Origin: a virus
Virus record (IMG/VR): IMGVR_UViG_3300021960_000062
Span: 1 to 64,000 of that record
Length of the DNA stretch: 64,000 nt
Reading direction: 5' to 3' (one strand)
The position numbers and the translations under genes were made by a program. The notes below the pieces were generated by a model. The model made no database searches. It had not been told where the DNA came from and worked only from the letters and a program-made list of their open reading frames with translations. This document shows positions 50,601 through 59,763 of this stretch, in pieces; positions within the stretch are counted from its first letter, which is position 1, and each line of letters starts with the position of its first letter.

Positions 50601-52852
50601 ATACAGATCAAATATTAATCAAAGATAACTTTATTACTACAACAAACAGTAATAGCGATTTAGAATTACGTGCTAATGGAACAGGTAGAATTGTTGTAAG
50701 TGAAACAGATGTTCAAGTTGACACAAATCTAACAGTTAGTTTAGCAACAGATTTAAGTGACACAAGTATCACAGGAATATTAACACACGCTGGAACAAGA
50801 ACTGAAACTGGAACATACACAAATAATGGGAATTTAGTAGTTTCAAATGACGTAACTATTGACGGTTACCTACAAGGCGACAATGTTCGATTTGAAACAA
50901 ACTATGTTAGTTCAACTGAATCTAATAGTGATTTAGATTTAAGAGCAAACGGTACAGGTAAAGTTTTAGTAAACGATACAGATGTTGATGTAACAAATAA
51001 TGTAGTAGTTGTGGGAGATATTTTTACAACTAATGCTAATATTACAAACACATTAACATTTGATAGACTAGAACAAAACGAAATTGTATTAGATAATAAT
51101 TTTATCACAACTACAACGTCAAACACAGATCTAGAACTACGTGCTAGTGGTACAGGCAGTGTTGTTGTAGATGGAGACTTGTCTATAACCAATGAAGTTA
51201 TTACACAAAATGTAATAGTTCCGACTACTGGTATTTTAAACTCGTTAACTGTAAATGGTACCATACAGCATAGCGGAAACACAACAAGATTAGGTACAAC
51301 AACATTTACCACTCCTTTAACAGTTAATAACAATGTACAATTTGAAAATATTAAAATTGACGACAATGTTATTACTACAACTGAATCAAACAGTGATTTA
51401 GAACTTAGAGCTGCAGGCACCGGAGAAGTGTTGATTGATAGAGATGTAACTGTTGGAAAGAATCTTACTGTTCTAGGCAATACAACACTAGCAGGCGATT
51501 TTACTGTATCATCTATTGTGTTTAACAGTATCAGCAATGGCAATATACTTGTTGATGATAACTTTATTACAACTACGCTTTCGAACAGTAATTTAGATCT
51601 AAGAGCCAATGGTTCCGGAATAATTTACATTGACAGCAATGACATTTTAGCAAATCAAGATCTTTCAATATTAGGAATATCTAGTTTTAAAGATACAAAT
51701 ATTGTAGGTACTATAAGTCATACAGGCAATGCTACACATACCGGACAATATACAAATAACGGGGCTTTTAGAACAACACAAAATTTAGTAACTAGTGGCA
51801 ATCCTAGTTTTTCTAATATTAGATTTACAAATAATGTTATAGAAACATCTGAATCAAATAGTGATCTTGAGCTAAGAGCTGATGGTAACGGTAAAGTTGT
51901 TTTTGACAACAACACCGAATTTCTTTTTAATGCTGATATTACCGGTGACCTTACAGCGACAGATGTAACAATTTTTAACACAGCAGAAGCATCCATCTTT
52001 CAAACAACAGACGATATTCAAATAAGTGCTAATATCATAACTACGACAGTTAGTGACAGTAATTTAGAATTCCGTTCTTCAAATTTAATAGAAGTTGATA
52101 AAATAATGTTTGATGAAAATGTTATTAAGTCAAAACAAACTAATCAAGACATTAGACTTGCTACTTCTCAAAATGTAGTAGCAACAACTAACAATTTTAT
52201 TCTTCCTATAGGAACTACAGCACAAGCAACAAGTAGTATCGATGGACTAATTAGATTTGATACTGATTTAAACAAATTTACAGGACATGTATCTGGTATA
52301 AAGCCGTTTGGGGGTGTATATTCAGAAGACAGACGTACTAGTGTTACAGTATCAGATAGTAGATTTTTCAAAGATAATCAAACAATTAATTTTCAAAATA
52401 ACAACATACAAACAGGACACATTGATTCAAGAGGAATCAACGTAATTGGGCTTACTGTTGATAATTTAAAATTTGACGGACATACAATTTCAAGTATTAA
52501 CAATAACGACATTAATCTAATACCAAACGGCACTGGCGATGTTATACTAGACGACACTATTGTTAGAGACAACGATTTTGAGAATCAAAACGCAACAGAT
52601 CCTATGACACTTAGAACCACCCAGGATGGATATGTTAAGTTTGGCGGAACTGTTGGAGTTGTAATGCCTGCGGGTAACGACTCTCAAAGATCTGTTACAC
52701 CTAAAGTTGGTGAAATTAGATACAATACTAACTCAGGAAGTCCTGAAGTTTACAATGGTACTGGTTGGGCTACATGGGCTGGATCTAGTGTTACAGCATC
52801 ACAAGCAGAAATTGATGAAATATCAAACATTTTTGCTATCCTACTTGGATAA
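47648..52852 (+). CDS. Large repeat-built tail fibre protein 1 (1,734 residues)
   Basis: The N-terminus MSTLGRISGPMLKANLERHG and LAFENDLLYLDVVNGKVGV is shared with the next fibre and probably anchors it. Residues about 231-480 are a right-handed beta-helix of the DUF1565/pectin-lyase style (WYVSAVEGDDTNVGDHQMG, KHALSQASNGDQVYIYAGD). The rest is a shaft of about 14 repeats of N.ITTTESNSDLELRASGTG, spaced roughly 70-130 residues. The C-terminus (VGEIRYNTNSGSPEVYNGT then GWATW) resembles the usual fibre tip segment. Likely a host-recognition fibre; the beta-helix may bind or cut surface polysaccharide, but no catalytic residues can be named. Confidence 0.8.
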   Translation: MSTLGRISGPMLKANLERHGVDLAFENDLLYLDVVNGKVGVSTSIAPREITIDGTTVTTNLIVDTGFLQITDTLINGNTGDISSVGNATITVNAHSGKVNFSELNVSSLNFNNSTIQSTETNANIELRASGTGRVEFGTDDSSFTDVLVHGNSHTIGDVTFDGNISFGDSSAEDQVQIYGKIHSDLMPSVTDLYNIGNPTKKWKEIHSRTINGEFLVTTDFGVPGITTISARPGNTWYVSAVEGDDTNVGDHQMGPFRTIKHALSQASNGDQVYIYAGDYEEYFPLTVPKGVSVNGEGIRSVKIYPHTSNNDKDAFLLNGETTVENLTVSDFYYNSTNDTGYAFRFVNNFQVDSRSPYIRNVSVITKSDSSLESAGRGALVDGSVATQYSKEASMLFHSCTFIIPGNIALYMKNGVRVEWLNSFTYFASRGLYAQNGAFGRLTPDGSTIKYGAELRSIGSANIYGTVGAEADGNQCIMYLIQHNFAYVGAGTDVENDPTLVTQNTETIEVNSGKIYYQSIDQNGDFRVGEAFVVDQSSGFITANGLGGNIGGVTNVSFSDGINNTEIDGSQVSTGNIQLTQNNINTIGGDLNITPSSGDTTLDSDVTIQNGLTVDGDMIVNGAVSFGDSSQQGGGSQISFDAPISIDLEPTFDVTYNLGNDVESWKTVFTKRYLGEDIQVFQNRITTTRSSSNLDLEAAGTGIIQFVSPVEIANNLSTGDADLQNVNITGNLTQTGNTTQTGNKTVSGNYTLSGFLNLNDDLVPFDDIKIAGNKITTTESNSNLQLDASGTGNILFKTNVDINQSLTVNGTLTTNGIINNQYVKSYEFFTDGLHIFQNNIVGTSNDSIELRSTGTGVTYVRLQDDVEVTQDLEVFGITDLSNTTVNGTLDITGATTLLGDADIQGTLIVNGGNLTTSGLHLGNIKIDTNVITTTESNSDLELRASGTGRVITNERVLVENTIDVRGALNFQSLTAVNSVTGSEFYTDQILIKDNFITTTNSNSDLELRANGTGRIVVSETDVQVDTNLTVSLATDLSDTSITGILTHAGTRTETGTYTNNGNLVVSNDVTIDGYLQGDNVRFETNYVSSTESNSDLDLRANGTGKVLVNDTDVDVTNNVVVVGDIFTTNANITNTLTFDRLEQNEIVLDNNFITTTTSNTDLELRASGTGSVVVDGDLSITNEVITQNVIVPTTGILNSLTVNGTIQHSGNTTRLGTTTFTTPLTVNNNVQFENIKIDDNVITTTESNSDLELRAAGTGEVLIDRDVTVGKNLTVLGNTTLAGDFTVSSIVFNSISNGNILVDDNFITTTLSNSNLDLRANGSGIIYIDSNDILANQDLSILGISSFKDTNIVGTISHTGNATHTGQYTNNGAFRTTQNLVTSGNPSFSNIRFTNNVIETSESNSDLELRADGNGKVVFDNNTEFLFNADITGDLTATDVTIFNTAEASIFQTTDDIQISANIITTTVSDSNLEFRSSNLIEVDKIMFDENVIKSKQTNQDIRLATSQNVVATTNNFILPIGTTAQATSSIDGLIRFDTDLNKFTGHVSGIKPFGGVYSEDRRTSVTVSDSRFFKDNQTINFQNNNIQTGHIDSRGINVIGLTVDNLKFDGHTISSINNNDINLIPNGTGDVILDDTIVRDNDFENQNATDPMTLRTTQDGYVKFGGTVGVVMPAGNDSQRSVTPKVGEIRYNTNSGSPEVYNGTGWATWAGSSVTASQAEIDEISNIFAILLG
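48000..52550 (+). repeat. About 14 in-gene repeats, fibre 1
   Basis: Repeated protein unit N.ITTTxSNSDLELRAxGTGxV recurs about 14 times between residues 117 and 1630. The DNA copies share stretches such as GATTTAGAACTACGTGC with scattered differences, so they are old or diversifying repeats, and could recombine with those of fibre 2. Confidence 0.8.
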
Positions 52853-52864
52853 ATTCCAAAAATA

Positions 52865-52872
52865 ACTAAATA
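52865..52872 (+). promoter_or_regulatory. Late promoter box ACTAAATA
   Basis: It keeps the TAAATA core with two differences from TATAAATA. It lies 71 bases before the TTG start of fibre 2, in the gap between the two fibre genes. Confidence 0.5.
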
Positions 52873-52943
52873 CTATTACAAACTGTGGTAAACCCGCAAT
52901 GTAAGGTGGTTATCCGTGAAACTCGGACGTTAGGAGAGCGAAG
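52873..52943 (+). promoter_or_regulatory. Leader of fibre 2 with shared motifs
   Basis: It contains AACCCGCA (52891-52898), a TCCG-TGAAACT-CGGA hairpin (52913-52927), CGGAC (52924-52928) and TTAGGAGA (52930-52937) just before the TTG start. The same elements occur in the leader at 44250-44348. Confidence 0.45.
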
Positions 52944-55900
52944 TTGAGCCAATTAGGTCGTATTTCAGGTCCGCTCTTGAAGGCAAATCTATTGCGTAAT
53001 GGCATAGATCTGGCTTTTGAGAATGACCTTCTATATTTAGATGTAACCAATGGTAGAGTTGGAATAAAAACCAGCACACCGAGTCACGAACTACAAGTCA
53101 ACGGCACAACACGTACTACTAACTTAGAGGTTACTAATTCAGTAAGCCTTTCAAACTTTTCAATTTCAAACAACACAATTTCAAACGATGCTGGTGATAT
53201 TACATTTACATCACCTGTAATCATTAATAATGATCTAATATTTGATAGTATGCGTATTTTCGATAATGTTATCGAAACTACTGCTTCAAATGCTGATTTA
53301 GAATTCCGCACAAGCGGTACTGGTAAAGTTGATATTCAATCAGATTTATTAGTTGGTGGTAACTTACATGTAAACGGAAATATCACAGCAGATGGTACTA
53401 TTGGTTTAGGTGATAGTACTAGCGATATTATTAATTTTAACGCTACAATAGGTAGCGATTTAATTCCATCAGAAAACGATAGATGGACAATAGGTAAAGA
53501 TCCTAGTGATTCAACTAACACACGTTGGAACGATCTTTGGGCTGTAAATTTATATGCTGATGCTGTATTTTCAGCAAACATTATTATTGATGGTATTAAT
53601 TTAGCAACACGCCCAGGAAATACTTATTATGTTAGTGTAAACGGATCAGACTTAAACAATACAGGAACACACCAAAACGATCCTGTAGAAAGTGTTAAAT
53701 TTGCTCTAAGTCAAGCAACAGCAGGCGATACTGTTTGGATTTATCCTGGTACATACACAGAAGTATTTCCATTAACAGTTCCAACAGGTGTAACTGTAAA
53801 AGGAACTGGAATAAGATCAGTAACTATTCAGCCAACATCCGCAACTAGAAATAATAATGCCTTTGAATTAAACGGAGAAACTACTGTTGAAGATTTAACT
53901 GTAGCGAACTTTGAGTATGATTCTATTAATGACAAAGGTTATGGTTTTGTTTTTGCTAACGGCATCACAGTAACAAGTCGTTCTCCATATATTAGAAACA
54001 CAACAGTCACAACAAAAGGTAGCACAGTAAGATTAGGAACTAATCCGCCAGAAGATCCTTTGGGCTTTAACGCAGGCGATGCCGGCCGAGGCGCTAAAGT
54101 TGATGGAAGTTTAGCAAATTCTTCTAGTAATGAAGCAAGTATGCTATTTCATTCAGCAACATTTATTACACCTGGTGTTGACACAATCACTGCTATTAAC
54201 GGAACAAGAGTTGAGTGGTTAAACTCATTTACCTACTACGCAAATAAAGGCATGAATCTACTAAGTGGCACAAGTGGATTTGCTGGTGATGGTAAAACTA
54301 GAATTAAAATTTCAAACACAACAGGAACTTTTGCGTTAAATGACACATTAACTTACTATGATGTTGATGGCACAACGGTACTAGCACAAGGTACTATTGA
54401 AAGTATTAATGGTAATTTTTATAACATTGACGGAAAAGTATCAGGATTTGAAACCCTCGAAAATAGAGCAGGAAAATCAGGTACAGCATTTGCTGATGCT
54501 CAACTAGATACAGCCCAAGCAAAATTTGGAACATCAAGTTTATTATTAGATGGCACAGGCGATTATGTTGGTTATTCAACACAGCCTGACTTTGGTTTTG
54601 GTACTGCTGATTTTACAGTTGAAGGTTGGATTAGGCTAGGAGCTCTTTCAATTGATCAAACAGTGTTTGATTTTAGAAATGGGGCAGACGCTGATACAGC
54701 ACCAGTATTAAGAATTAACACATCTAATCAACTAGAATTTGCTCCAGCAGATACAGCACAAATTACTGGAACTGCTTTAACTAGCAGTACATGGTACCAT
54801 GTTGCTGTTTCAAGATCCTCTGGATCGACTAAGTTATTTGTTAATGGAACACAACAAGGTTCTACTTATGCTGACGTAACTGATTACGGATCTACTAAAC
54901 CATTAACAATAGGATCTAAGCACACAGGAACTAACTTCCTAAACGGACATTTTGACGACATTCGTGTAAGCAATATTGCTAGATATACTTCAAACTTTGC
55001 GGCACCGGGTGCGGCATTTACAAGTGATACAAATACTGTACTGCTTTTACACTTTAATGGATTAGATGGTACAACAGTTATAGTTGATGACGGTGTTACT
55101 ACCCAAGATATTAGAACAACCAGCGGTGGTACAGCAAGTAAAATTGATTTTGCTAACTATTCAGACTTTGGTGTTGAAGTTAGAGCAATCGGATCAGCAA
55201 ACGTTTATGGTAATTATGGCGTTTATGGTGACGGCGACGGAGTTATTGCTTACTTAATAGGACACAATCTTGCTTATATTGGTACAGGTAAGTCTAGTGA
55301 AAACGATGATACACAAATAATACAAGCAAATGAAATTACAGAATTAAACAGAGCGAAAATTCTTTACTCAACTGTTGACCAAAGCGGTGACTTTAGAGTT
55401 GGCGATCAGTTTTATGTTAATCAAAGAACTGGTGAAGTAAGTTTTTCAAACAGTGAACTTGATGTTACAGGTAGTTTAACATTTACATCGGGCGGTAATA
55501 CAACATTTATTGATGCTACTAGAATTGATACTGGTAACTTAAGACTAAGTGGAAACACAGTTTCAAGCACAACAGGCGACATCAATGTTAATCCTTATAC
55601 AAATCAACTAAACCTAAATAGTGATGTTACAGTTACTGGTAGTTTGAATATTACACAGGACGCAAACATTGGCGGTAACTTGGTACTTGTTGGCGATATT
55701 ATTCTAAGTGCTAAGGTTGATTCGGATATTATTCCAAGTCTCGATGATACTTACAATTTAGGCAGTCCAACTAATCAGTGGAATACAGTTTATGCTTCGA
55801 GATTAATTACTGAAAACATTGAAATAGACAATAACAAAATTAGAACACTTGATTCTAACAGTAATTTAGATTTAGAAGCTTCAGGTAACGGTGTTATTAA

Positions 55901-58900
55901 TATTGGACTTAATGATGTTGTTGCTAATCAAGATGTTACAGTACAAGGCAACACAACTTTAACAAACACAACAATAAACGGCACACTAACACAGACTGGC
56001 GACCAAACAATTACAGGCGATGTTGTACAAACTGGTGGATTAACTGTAGACGGGGAGTTTACAGCAGGCGATTTAAAACTAGATGCTATTGAAATTATTG
56101 GCAACGTTATACGTTCGACAGAAAGTAATGCTAATTTAGAACTTGATGCCGCAGGAACAGGCATTGTTGATATTGCTAATAATAATGTTGTAATCGAAAA
56201 TAATCTAACTGTTAGCGGTACTACTGACACATATAAATTAAACAATACTACAAGCATTACTTCTGATAGTTTTCAAACAGACGAATTAAACATTCAAGGT
56301 AATGTAATTGAAAATAATGTTTCTAACAGTGAAATTATACTAAGAACTAGTGGTACTGGTAATATTATACTTGATGCTGTAAGAACTCAAGTTACTCAAA
56401 ACCTATCAGTGTCAGGAGATACAACACTTTCTAATACAGGTATATCAGGAACTGTTAACATAATCGGAAATACAACACTAGTCGGAGATGTTACTCAAAC
56501 AGGATCATTAAATGTATCAGAAAACGTAAGTGTTGATGGATTCTTACAACTAGATAACATTAGAATTGATACAAACTATATTAGCACAACTGAATCAAAT
56601 AGTGATTTAGAATTACGTGCTAGTGGAACCGGCCAAGTTGTTTTTCCAACTAGTAATGTTTTAATTAATAACAACTTAGATGTTAATGGAAGTATTGTTA
56701 CAAGTAATTTAAGTGTTACTGGTAGCATTATTGCTCCTGCCTTCGACAGTGGAGATATACTGATTGAAAATAATGTTGTAACTACAACATTGTCAAACAG
56801 CGATCTAGAATTAAGAGCTTCAGGAACAGGCCAAATACTTGTACCAAGCAACGATGTACAAATTGATAACAATTTAAATGTAGATGGAATAACCAGTTTA
56901 AATGATACAACAATCAACGGCGCATTAACACATGTTGGTAACACTACACAAACAGGAAACTTTAATTTAACTGGTGCGTTTAATCAAACCGGAGACTTTA
57001 CTACAAGTGGTTATATTGATCTACCAGATTTATTAATTGAAACAAACTATATCACAACAAAAACCAGTAATAGTAATTTAGAATTACGTGCTAATGGCAC
57101 TGGAAAAGTTATTGTACCAAACAATGATGTAGAGTTTGGTCAAAATCTAACAGTAGTTGGAGACATAACAGCAAGTGATATAAACATTACTGGAGTATTA
57201 AGTGCTCCTGTTATTAGTAATGGTAATATAGAACTTGATAATAACGTAATCAGAACAACTGACTCTAATAGTGATTTAGAATTAAGAGCAAACGGCATTG
57301 GTGAAGTATTAATTCCTGACAATAATTTAAATGTAACCAACGATGTTATAATAGATAACAAACTAACAACTAATATTTTAAACACAAACTATGTTGGACT
57401 AAATGGTAATCTAAATCATATAGGAAATTATGTTCAAACTAACGGCGACACTACACTTAATGGTCAATTAATTGTAAATGATAAAGCACAGTTTGAAGAA
57501 ATACAAATCAATACCAACTTTATTACCACAACAACTACTAATGCCGATCTAGAGTTACGTGCCGCAGGTACAGGCCAAGTAATTATTCCTGGAAATGATG
57601 TTACAATTACGCAAAATTTAACTATCGGTGGGAACATTACTGCTACAGGAATAACAGTTGAAGATGATCTACAAGCAGATATCATCAACAACGGTGATAT
57701 CGAGATAGCAGGAAACTTGATTACTACAACTTTAAGTAACAGTAACCTCGAACTAAGAGCAAACGGCGCTGGTGTAATTGAAATACCATCTAACGATGTT
57801 GTAATTGACAATGATATTCAAGTTAATGGTATTACAAATTTAAGTGATACAACGATCACAGGTGTATTATCACATACTGGTAATACAACACAGAATGGAA
57901 CTACCACAGTTAATGGCGACTTTATAGTAAATGGTGATGCTAATATTGATGGATTTGCTCAGTTCTCTAATATTAGAGTTGAAACAAATTATATTTCAAC
58001 TACAGTAACTAATCAAGACTTGAATTTCTTTGCTATTGGTACTGGAAAGGTTTTAATACCTTCAAACGATTTACAAGTAACACAAAATTTAGATGTACAA
58101 GGACTTACGTCATTAGCAAACTTAACTGCTTCCGGAACAGTAACTTCGAGTATATTCGAAACTGCTAATCTAACAATAAGTGGCAACTTGATTGAAAATA
58201 CATCAGGTGATATTATATTAAGTGCGAGCGGTGCTGGCTCAGTACAACTAGAACAAATAGCAATAGATGAAAATGTTATTTCCACAGTAGATTCGAATGA
58301 TGATTTGGTATTACAACCAAACGGAACAGGAAATGTAGTCATTGATTCTACTACTAGTTTAGTATTACCGAGCGGAACAACGCTCCAACAACCAGTTGGT
58401 CAGCAAGGAATGATAAGATTCAATACTGATTTTAATGGTTACGAAGGATATGATGGGTCAAATTGGCGTAGATTAGACGGTGTTTATGATTTAGATCAGA
58501 ATACATACATTACTGCTGAACTAAATCCTGGAACAAACGACAATATTATACGTTTTTACGTTAACGGAGCACTGGCCGCAACACTAGATCAACAACAACT
58601 AACTGCTAATCTGTTAAATGTTGATGATATCGAAGTAGATGGCAACACAATTAGTACAATTACTACAAATCAAAATATTGTATTTGCTCCAAACGGAACT
58701 GGAAGCACCAAAATAGGAAATTTTGCTTTCAAAGATAATACGATAACTAATACTGTAACTGATAGTGTTACAACGTTTAATCAAACAGGTGCTAACGGTT
58801 ACTTCAAAATCGACGGAACAAACGGATTTGTTATTCCAGTAGGACAAGATTTCCAGCGTGGAGCTTTAGCTGAACTAGGAATGATCAGATTTAATACAAC

Positions 58901-59021
58901 AGATAACCGTGTTGAAATTTATAATGGCACACAATGGATATCTGTTGCTGGAGCAGGCGGCGGAGTTACAGTTACAGAAGCAGAAGATCTGTCAATTAGA
59001 AACGCATTAATTTTTGGATAG
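52944..59021 (+). CDS. Large repeat-built tail fibre protein 2 with inserted LamG-like domain (2,025 residues)
   Basis: The start is TTG at 52944, fixed by TAGGAG seven bases upstream and by MSQLGRISGPLLKANL, which matches the start of fibre 1. Beta-helix at about 222-435 (YYVSVNGSDLNNTGTHQND). At about 437-743 a 300-residue block is inserted that fibre 1 lacks; it contains a concanavalin/LamG-type lectin domain (SSLLLDGTGDYVGYST, DFTVEGWIRLG, TWYHVAVSRSSGSTKLFVNG, FDDIRVSNIARYT). The beta-helix then resumes (VEVRAIGSANVYGNYG). About 14 shaft repeats follow, then a tip segment (MIRFNTTDNRVEIYNGTQW). It is a tandem duplicate of fibre 1 with changed binding potential. Confidence 0.8.
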   Translation: MSQLGRISGPLLKANLLRNGIDLAFENDLLYLDVTNGRVGIKTSTPSHELQVNGTTRTTNLEVTNSVSLSNFSISNNTISNDAGDITFTSPVIINNDLIFDSMRIFDNVIETTASNADLEFRTSGTGKVDIQSDLLVGGNLHVNGNITADGTIGLGDSTSDIINFNATIGSDLIPSENDRWTIGKDPSDSTNTRWNDLWAVNLYADAVFSANIIIDGINLATRPGNTYYVSVNGSDLNNTGTHQNDPVESVKFALSQATAGDTVWIYPGTYTEVFPLTVPTGVTVKGTGIRSVTIQPTSATRNNNAFELNGETTVEDLTVANFEYDSINDKGYGFVFANGITVTSRSPYIRNTTVTTKGSTVRLGTNPPEDPLGFNAGDAGRGAKVDGSLANSSSNEASMLFHSATFITPGVDTITAINGTRVEWLNSFTYYANKGMNLLSGTSGFAGDGKTRIKISNTTGTFALNDTLTYYDVDGTTVLAQGTIESINGNFYNIDGKVSGFETLENRAGKSGTAFADAQLDTAQAKFGTSSLLLDGTGDYVGYSTQPDFGFGTADFTVEGWIRLGALSIDQTVFDFRNGADADTAPVLRINTSNQLEFAPADTAQITGTALTSSTWYHVAVSRSSGSTKLFVNGTQQGSTYADVTDYGSTKPLTIGSKHTGTNFLNGHFDDIRVSNIARYTSNFAAPGAAFTSDTNTVLLLHFNGLDGTTVIVDDGVTTQDIRTTSGGTASKIDFANYSDFGVEVRAIGSANVYGNYGVYGDGDGVIAYLIGHNLAYIGTGKSSENDDTQIIQANEITELNRAKILYSTVDQSGDFRVGDQFYVNQRTGEVSFSNSELDVTGSLTFTSGGNTTFIDATRIDTGNLRLSGNTVSSTTGDINVNPYTNQLNLNSDVTVTGSLNITQDANIGGNLVLVGDIILSAKVDSDIIPSLDDTYNLGSPTNQWNTVYASRLITENIEIDNNKIRTLDSNSNLDLEASGNGVINIGLNDVVANQDVTVQGNTTLTNTTINGTLTQTGDQTITGDVVQTGGLTVDGEFTAGDLKLDAIEIIGNVIRSTESNANLELDAAGTGIVDIANNNVVIENNLTVSGTTDTYKLNNTTSITSDSFQTDELNIQGNVIENNVSNSEIILRTSGTGNIILDAVRTQVTQNLSVSGDTTLSNTGISGTVNIIGNTTLVGDVTQTGSLNVSENVSVDGFLQLDNIRIDTNYISTTESNSDLELRASGTGQVVFPTSNVLINNNLDVNGSIVTSNLSVTGSIIAPAFDSGDILIENNVVTTTLSNSDLELRASGTGQILVPSNDVQIDNNLNVDGITSLNDTTINGALTHVGNTTQTGNFNLTGAFNQTGDFTTSGYIDLPDLLIETNYITTKTSNSNLELRANGTGKVIVPNNDVEFGQNLTVVGDITASDINITGVLSAPVISNGNIELDNNVIRTTDSNSDLELRANGIGEVLIPDNNLNVTNDVIIDNKLTTNILNTNYVGLNGNLNHIGNYVQTNGDTTLNGQLIVNDKAQFEEIQINTNFITTTTTNADLELRAAGTGQVIIPGNDVTITQNLTIGGNITATGITVEDDLQADIINNGDIEIAGNLITTTLSNSNLELRANGAGVIEIPSNDVVIDNDIQVNGITNLSDTTITGVLSHTGNTTQNGTTTVNGDFIVNGDANIDGFAQFSNIRVETNYISTTVTNQDLNFFAIGTGKVLIPSNDLQVTQNLDVQGLTSLANLTASGTVTSSIFETANLTISGNLIENTSGDIILSASGAGSVQLEQIAIDENVISTVDSNDDLVLQPNGTGNVVIDSTTSLVLPSGTTLQQPVGQQGMIRFNTDFNGYEGYDGSNWRRLDGVYDLDQNTYITAELNPGTNDNIIRFYVNGALAATLDQQQLTANLLNVDDIEVDGNTISTITTNQNIVFAPNGTGSTKIGNFAFKDNTITNTVTDSVTTFNQTGANGYFKIDGTNGFVIPVGQDFQRGALAELGMIRFNTTDNRVEIYNGTQWISVAGAGGGVTVTEAEDLSIRNALIFG
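53250..58720 (+). repeat. About 14 in-gene repeats, fibre 2
   Basis: The same N.I.TTxSNSDLELRAxGTG unit as in fibre 1 recurs about 14 times, one copy before the beta-helix (residue 110) and the rest after residue 965. Several copies match copies of fibre 1 over short DNA stretches. Confidence 0.8.
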
Positions 59022-59027
59022 AGAGAT

Positions 59028-59357
59028 ATGGCAACATTTTTTAGAAATAAAGTAATAAACGGTTTAGGAACCACCCCGACTACTATCGCAGATAGTACTC
59101 AAACAAGTAGAATTACTATTATTGGTTTGAGTATTTGTAATGTAACTGATCATGTTGTAAAAGCAAGTGTACAACTAGCAGACTCATCAAGTTCGCAGGG
59201 ATACTATATTAAAGATGTAGTTGTTCCGGTTGGACAGAGTCTACGAGTAGTTAATGGTGGTGAAAAACTAGTGTTGGCAGAAAGTAATATTTTAACAGCA
59301 TCGTGTGATACAGAAGGCGGTGTAGATGTCATATCTAGTTATGTTGAAATTGTATAG
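59028..59357 (+). CDS. Small structural protein, 109 residues
   Basis: It begins six bases after the fibre 2 stop with AGAGAT as a weak binding site. It is a beta-sandwich-like protein (ITIIGLSICNVTDHVVKAS, VPVGQSLRVVNGGEKLVLAE) probably related to the 123-residue protein at 46374. Both follow or precede fibre genes, which suggests a connector or fibre-tip cap. Function unknown. Confidence 0.7.
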   Translation: MATFFRNKVINGLGTTPTTIADSTQTSRITIIGLSICNVTDHVVKASVQLADSSSSQGYYIKDVVVPVGQSLRVVNGGEKLVLAESNILTASCDTEGGVDVISSYVEIV

Positions 59358-59367
59358 GAGATAAAAG

Positions 59368-59733
59368 ATGGCTGGTAATTCATATGTTGGTGCTTTTAGT
59401 CCTGGAGATATTTTAGGAGACGGCGTCCCTAGATACTTTTATGGAATTAGAAGAGACGAAGATGGTGATTTATTTTTTGTAAGAATCGACCAAATGTTGC
59501 CAAATCAAACGGTAACAATTAATGAGTCAGGACTACCTGAGGACAACTATGAAGGGTTTGATGCCGGTGTTGATTTTTTTGAAGGTAGAGATGTTAATCA
59601 CGAGTTAACTTACAAAAATTTAAAGTATGAACAATATAGATGGGACGCAAGACCTGTATATTATTATATTGATGATGAAGGTAATTTAACAGTAAGAGTC
59701 AACGAGGGTTATGACTATCCTCAGGGGCTATAA
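59368..59733 (+). CDS. Small structural protein, 121 residues
   Basis: A Tyr/Asp-rich protein (SYVGAFSPGDILGDGVPRY, FYGIRRDEDGDLFFVRIDQ, RPVYYYIDDEGNLTVRVNE) with GGAGAT before its ATG. I recall similar short proteins between fibre genes of marine myophages, without known function. Its TAA stop lies inside the late promoter of the next gene. Confidence 0.7.
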   Translation: MAGNSYVGAFSPGDILGDGVPRYFYGIRRDEDGDLFFVRIDQMLPNQTVTINESGLPEDNYEGFDAGVDFFEGRDVNHELTYKNLKYEQYRWDARPVYYYIDDEGNLTVRVNEGYDYPQGL

Positions 59734-59736
59734 ATA
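59729..59736 (+). promoter_or_regulatory. Late promoter box TATAAATA overlapping a stop codon
   Basis: Exact late consensus; the TAA at 59731-59733 ends the 121-residue gene. It lies 27 bases before the ATG of the last fibre gene. Confidence 0.75.
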
Positions 59737-59763
59737 TACATATAAAATGAAATAGGGATTGAG

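Noticed and set aside
50902-51609. 235-residue minus-strand frame inside fibre 1, and similar ones in fibre 2
   Set aside because: Antisense shadows of the Ser/Asn/Leu repeat; their composition follows the repeat and no start signals exist.
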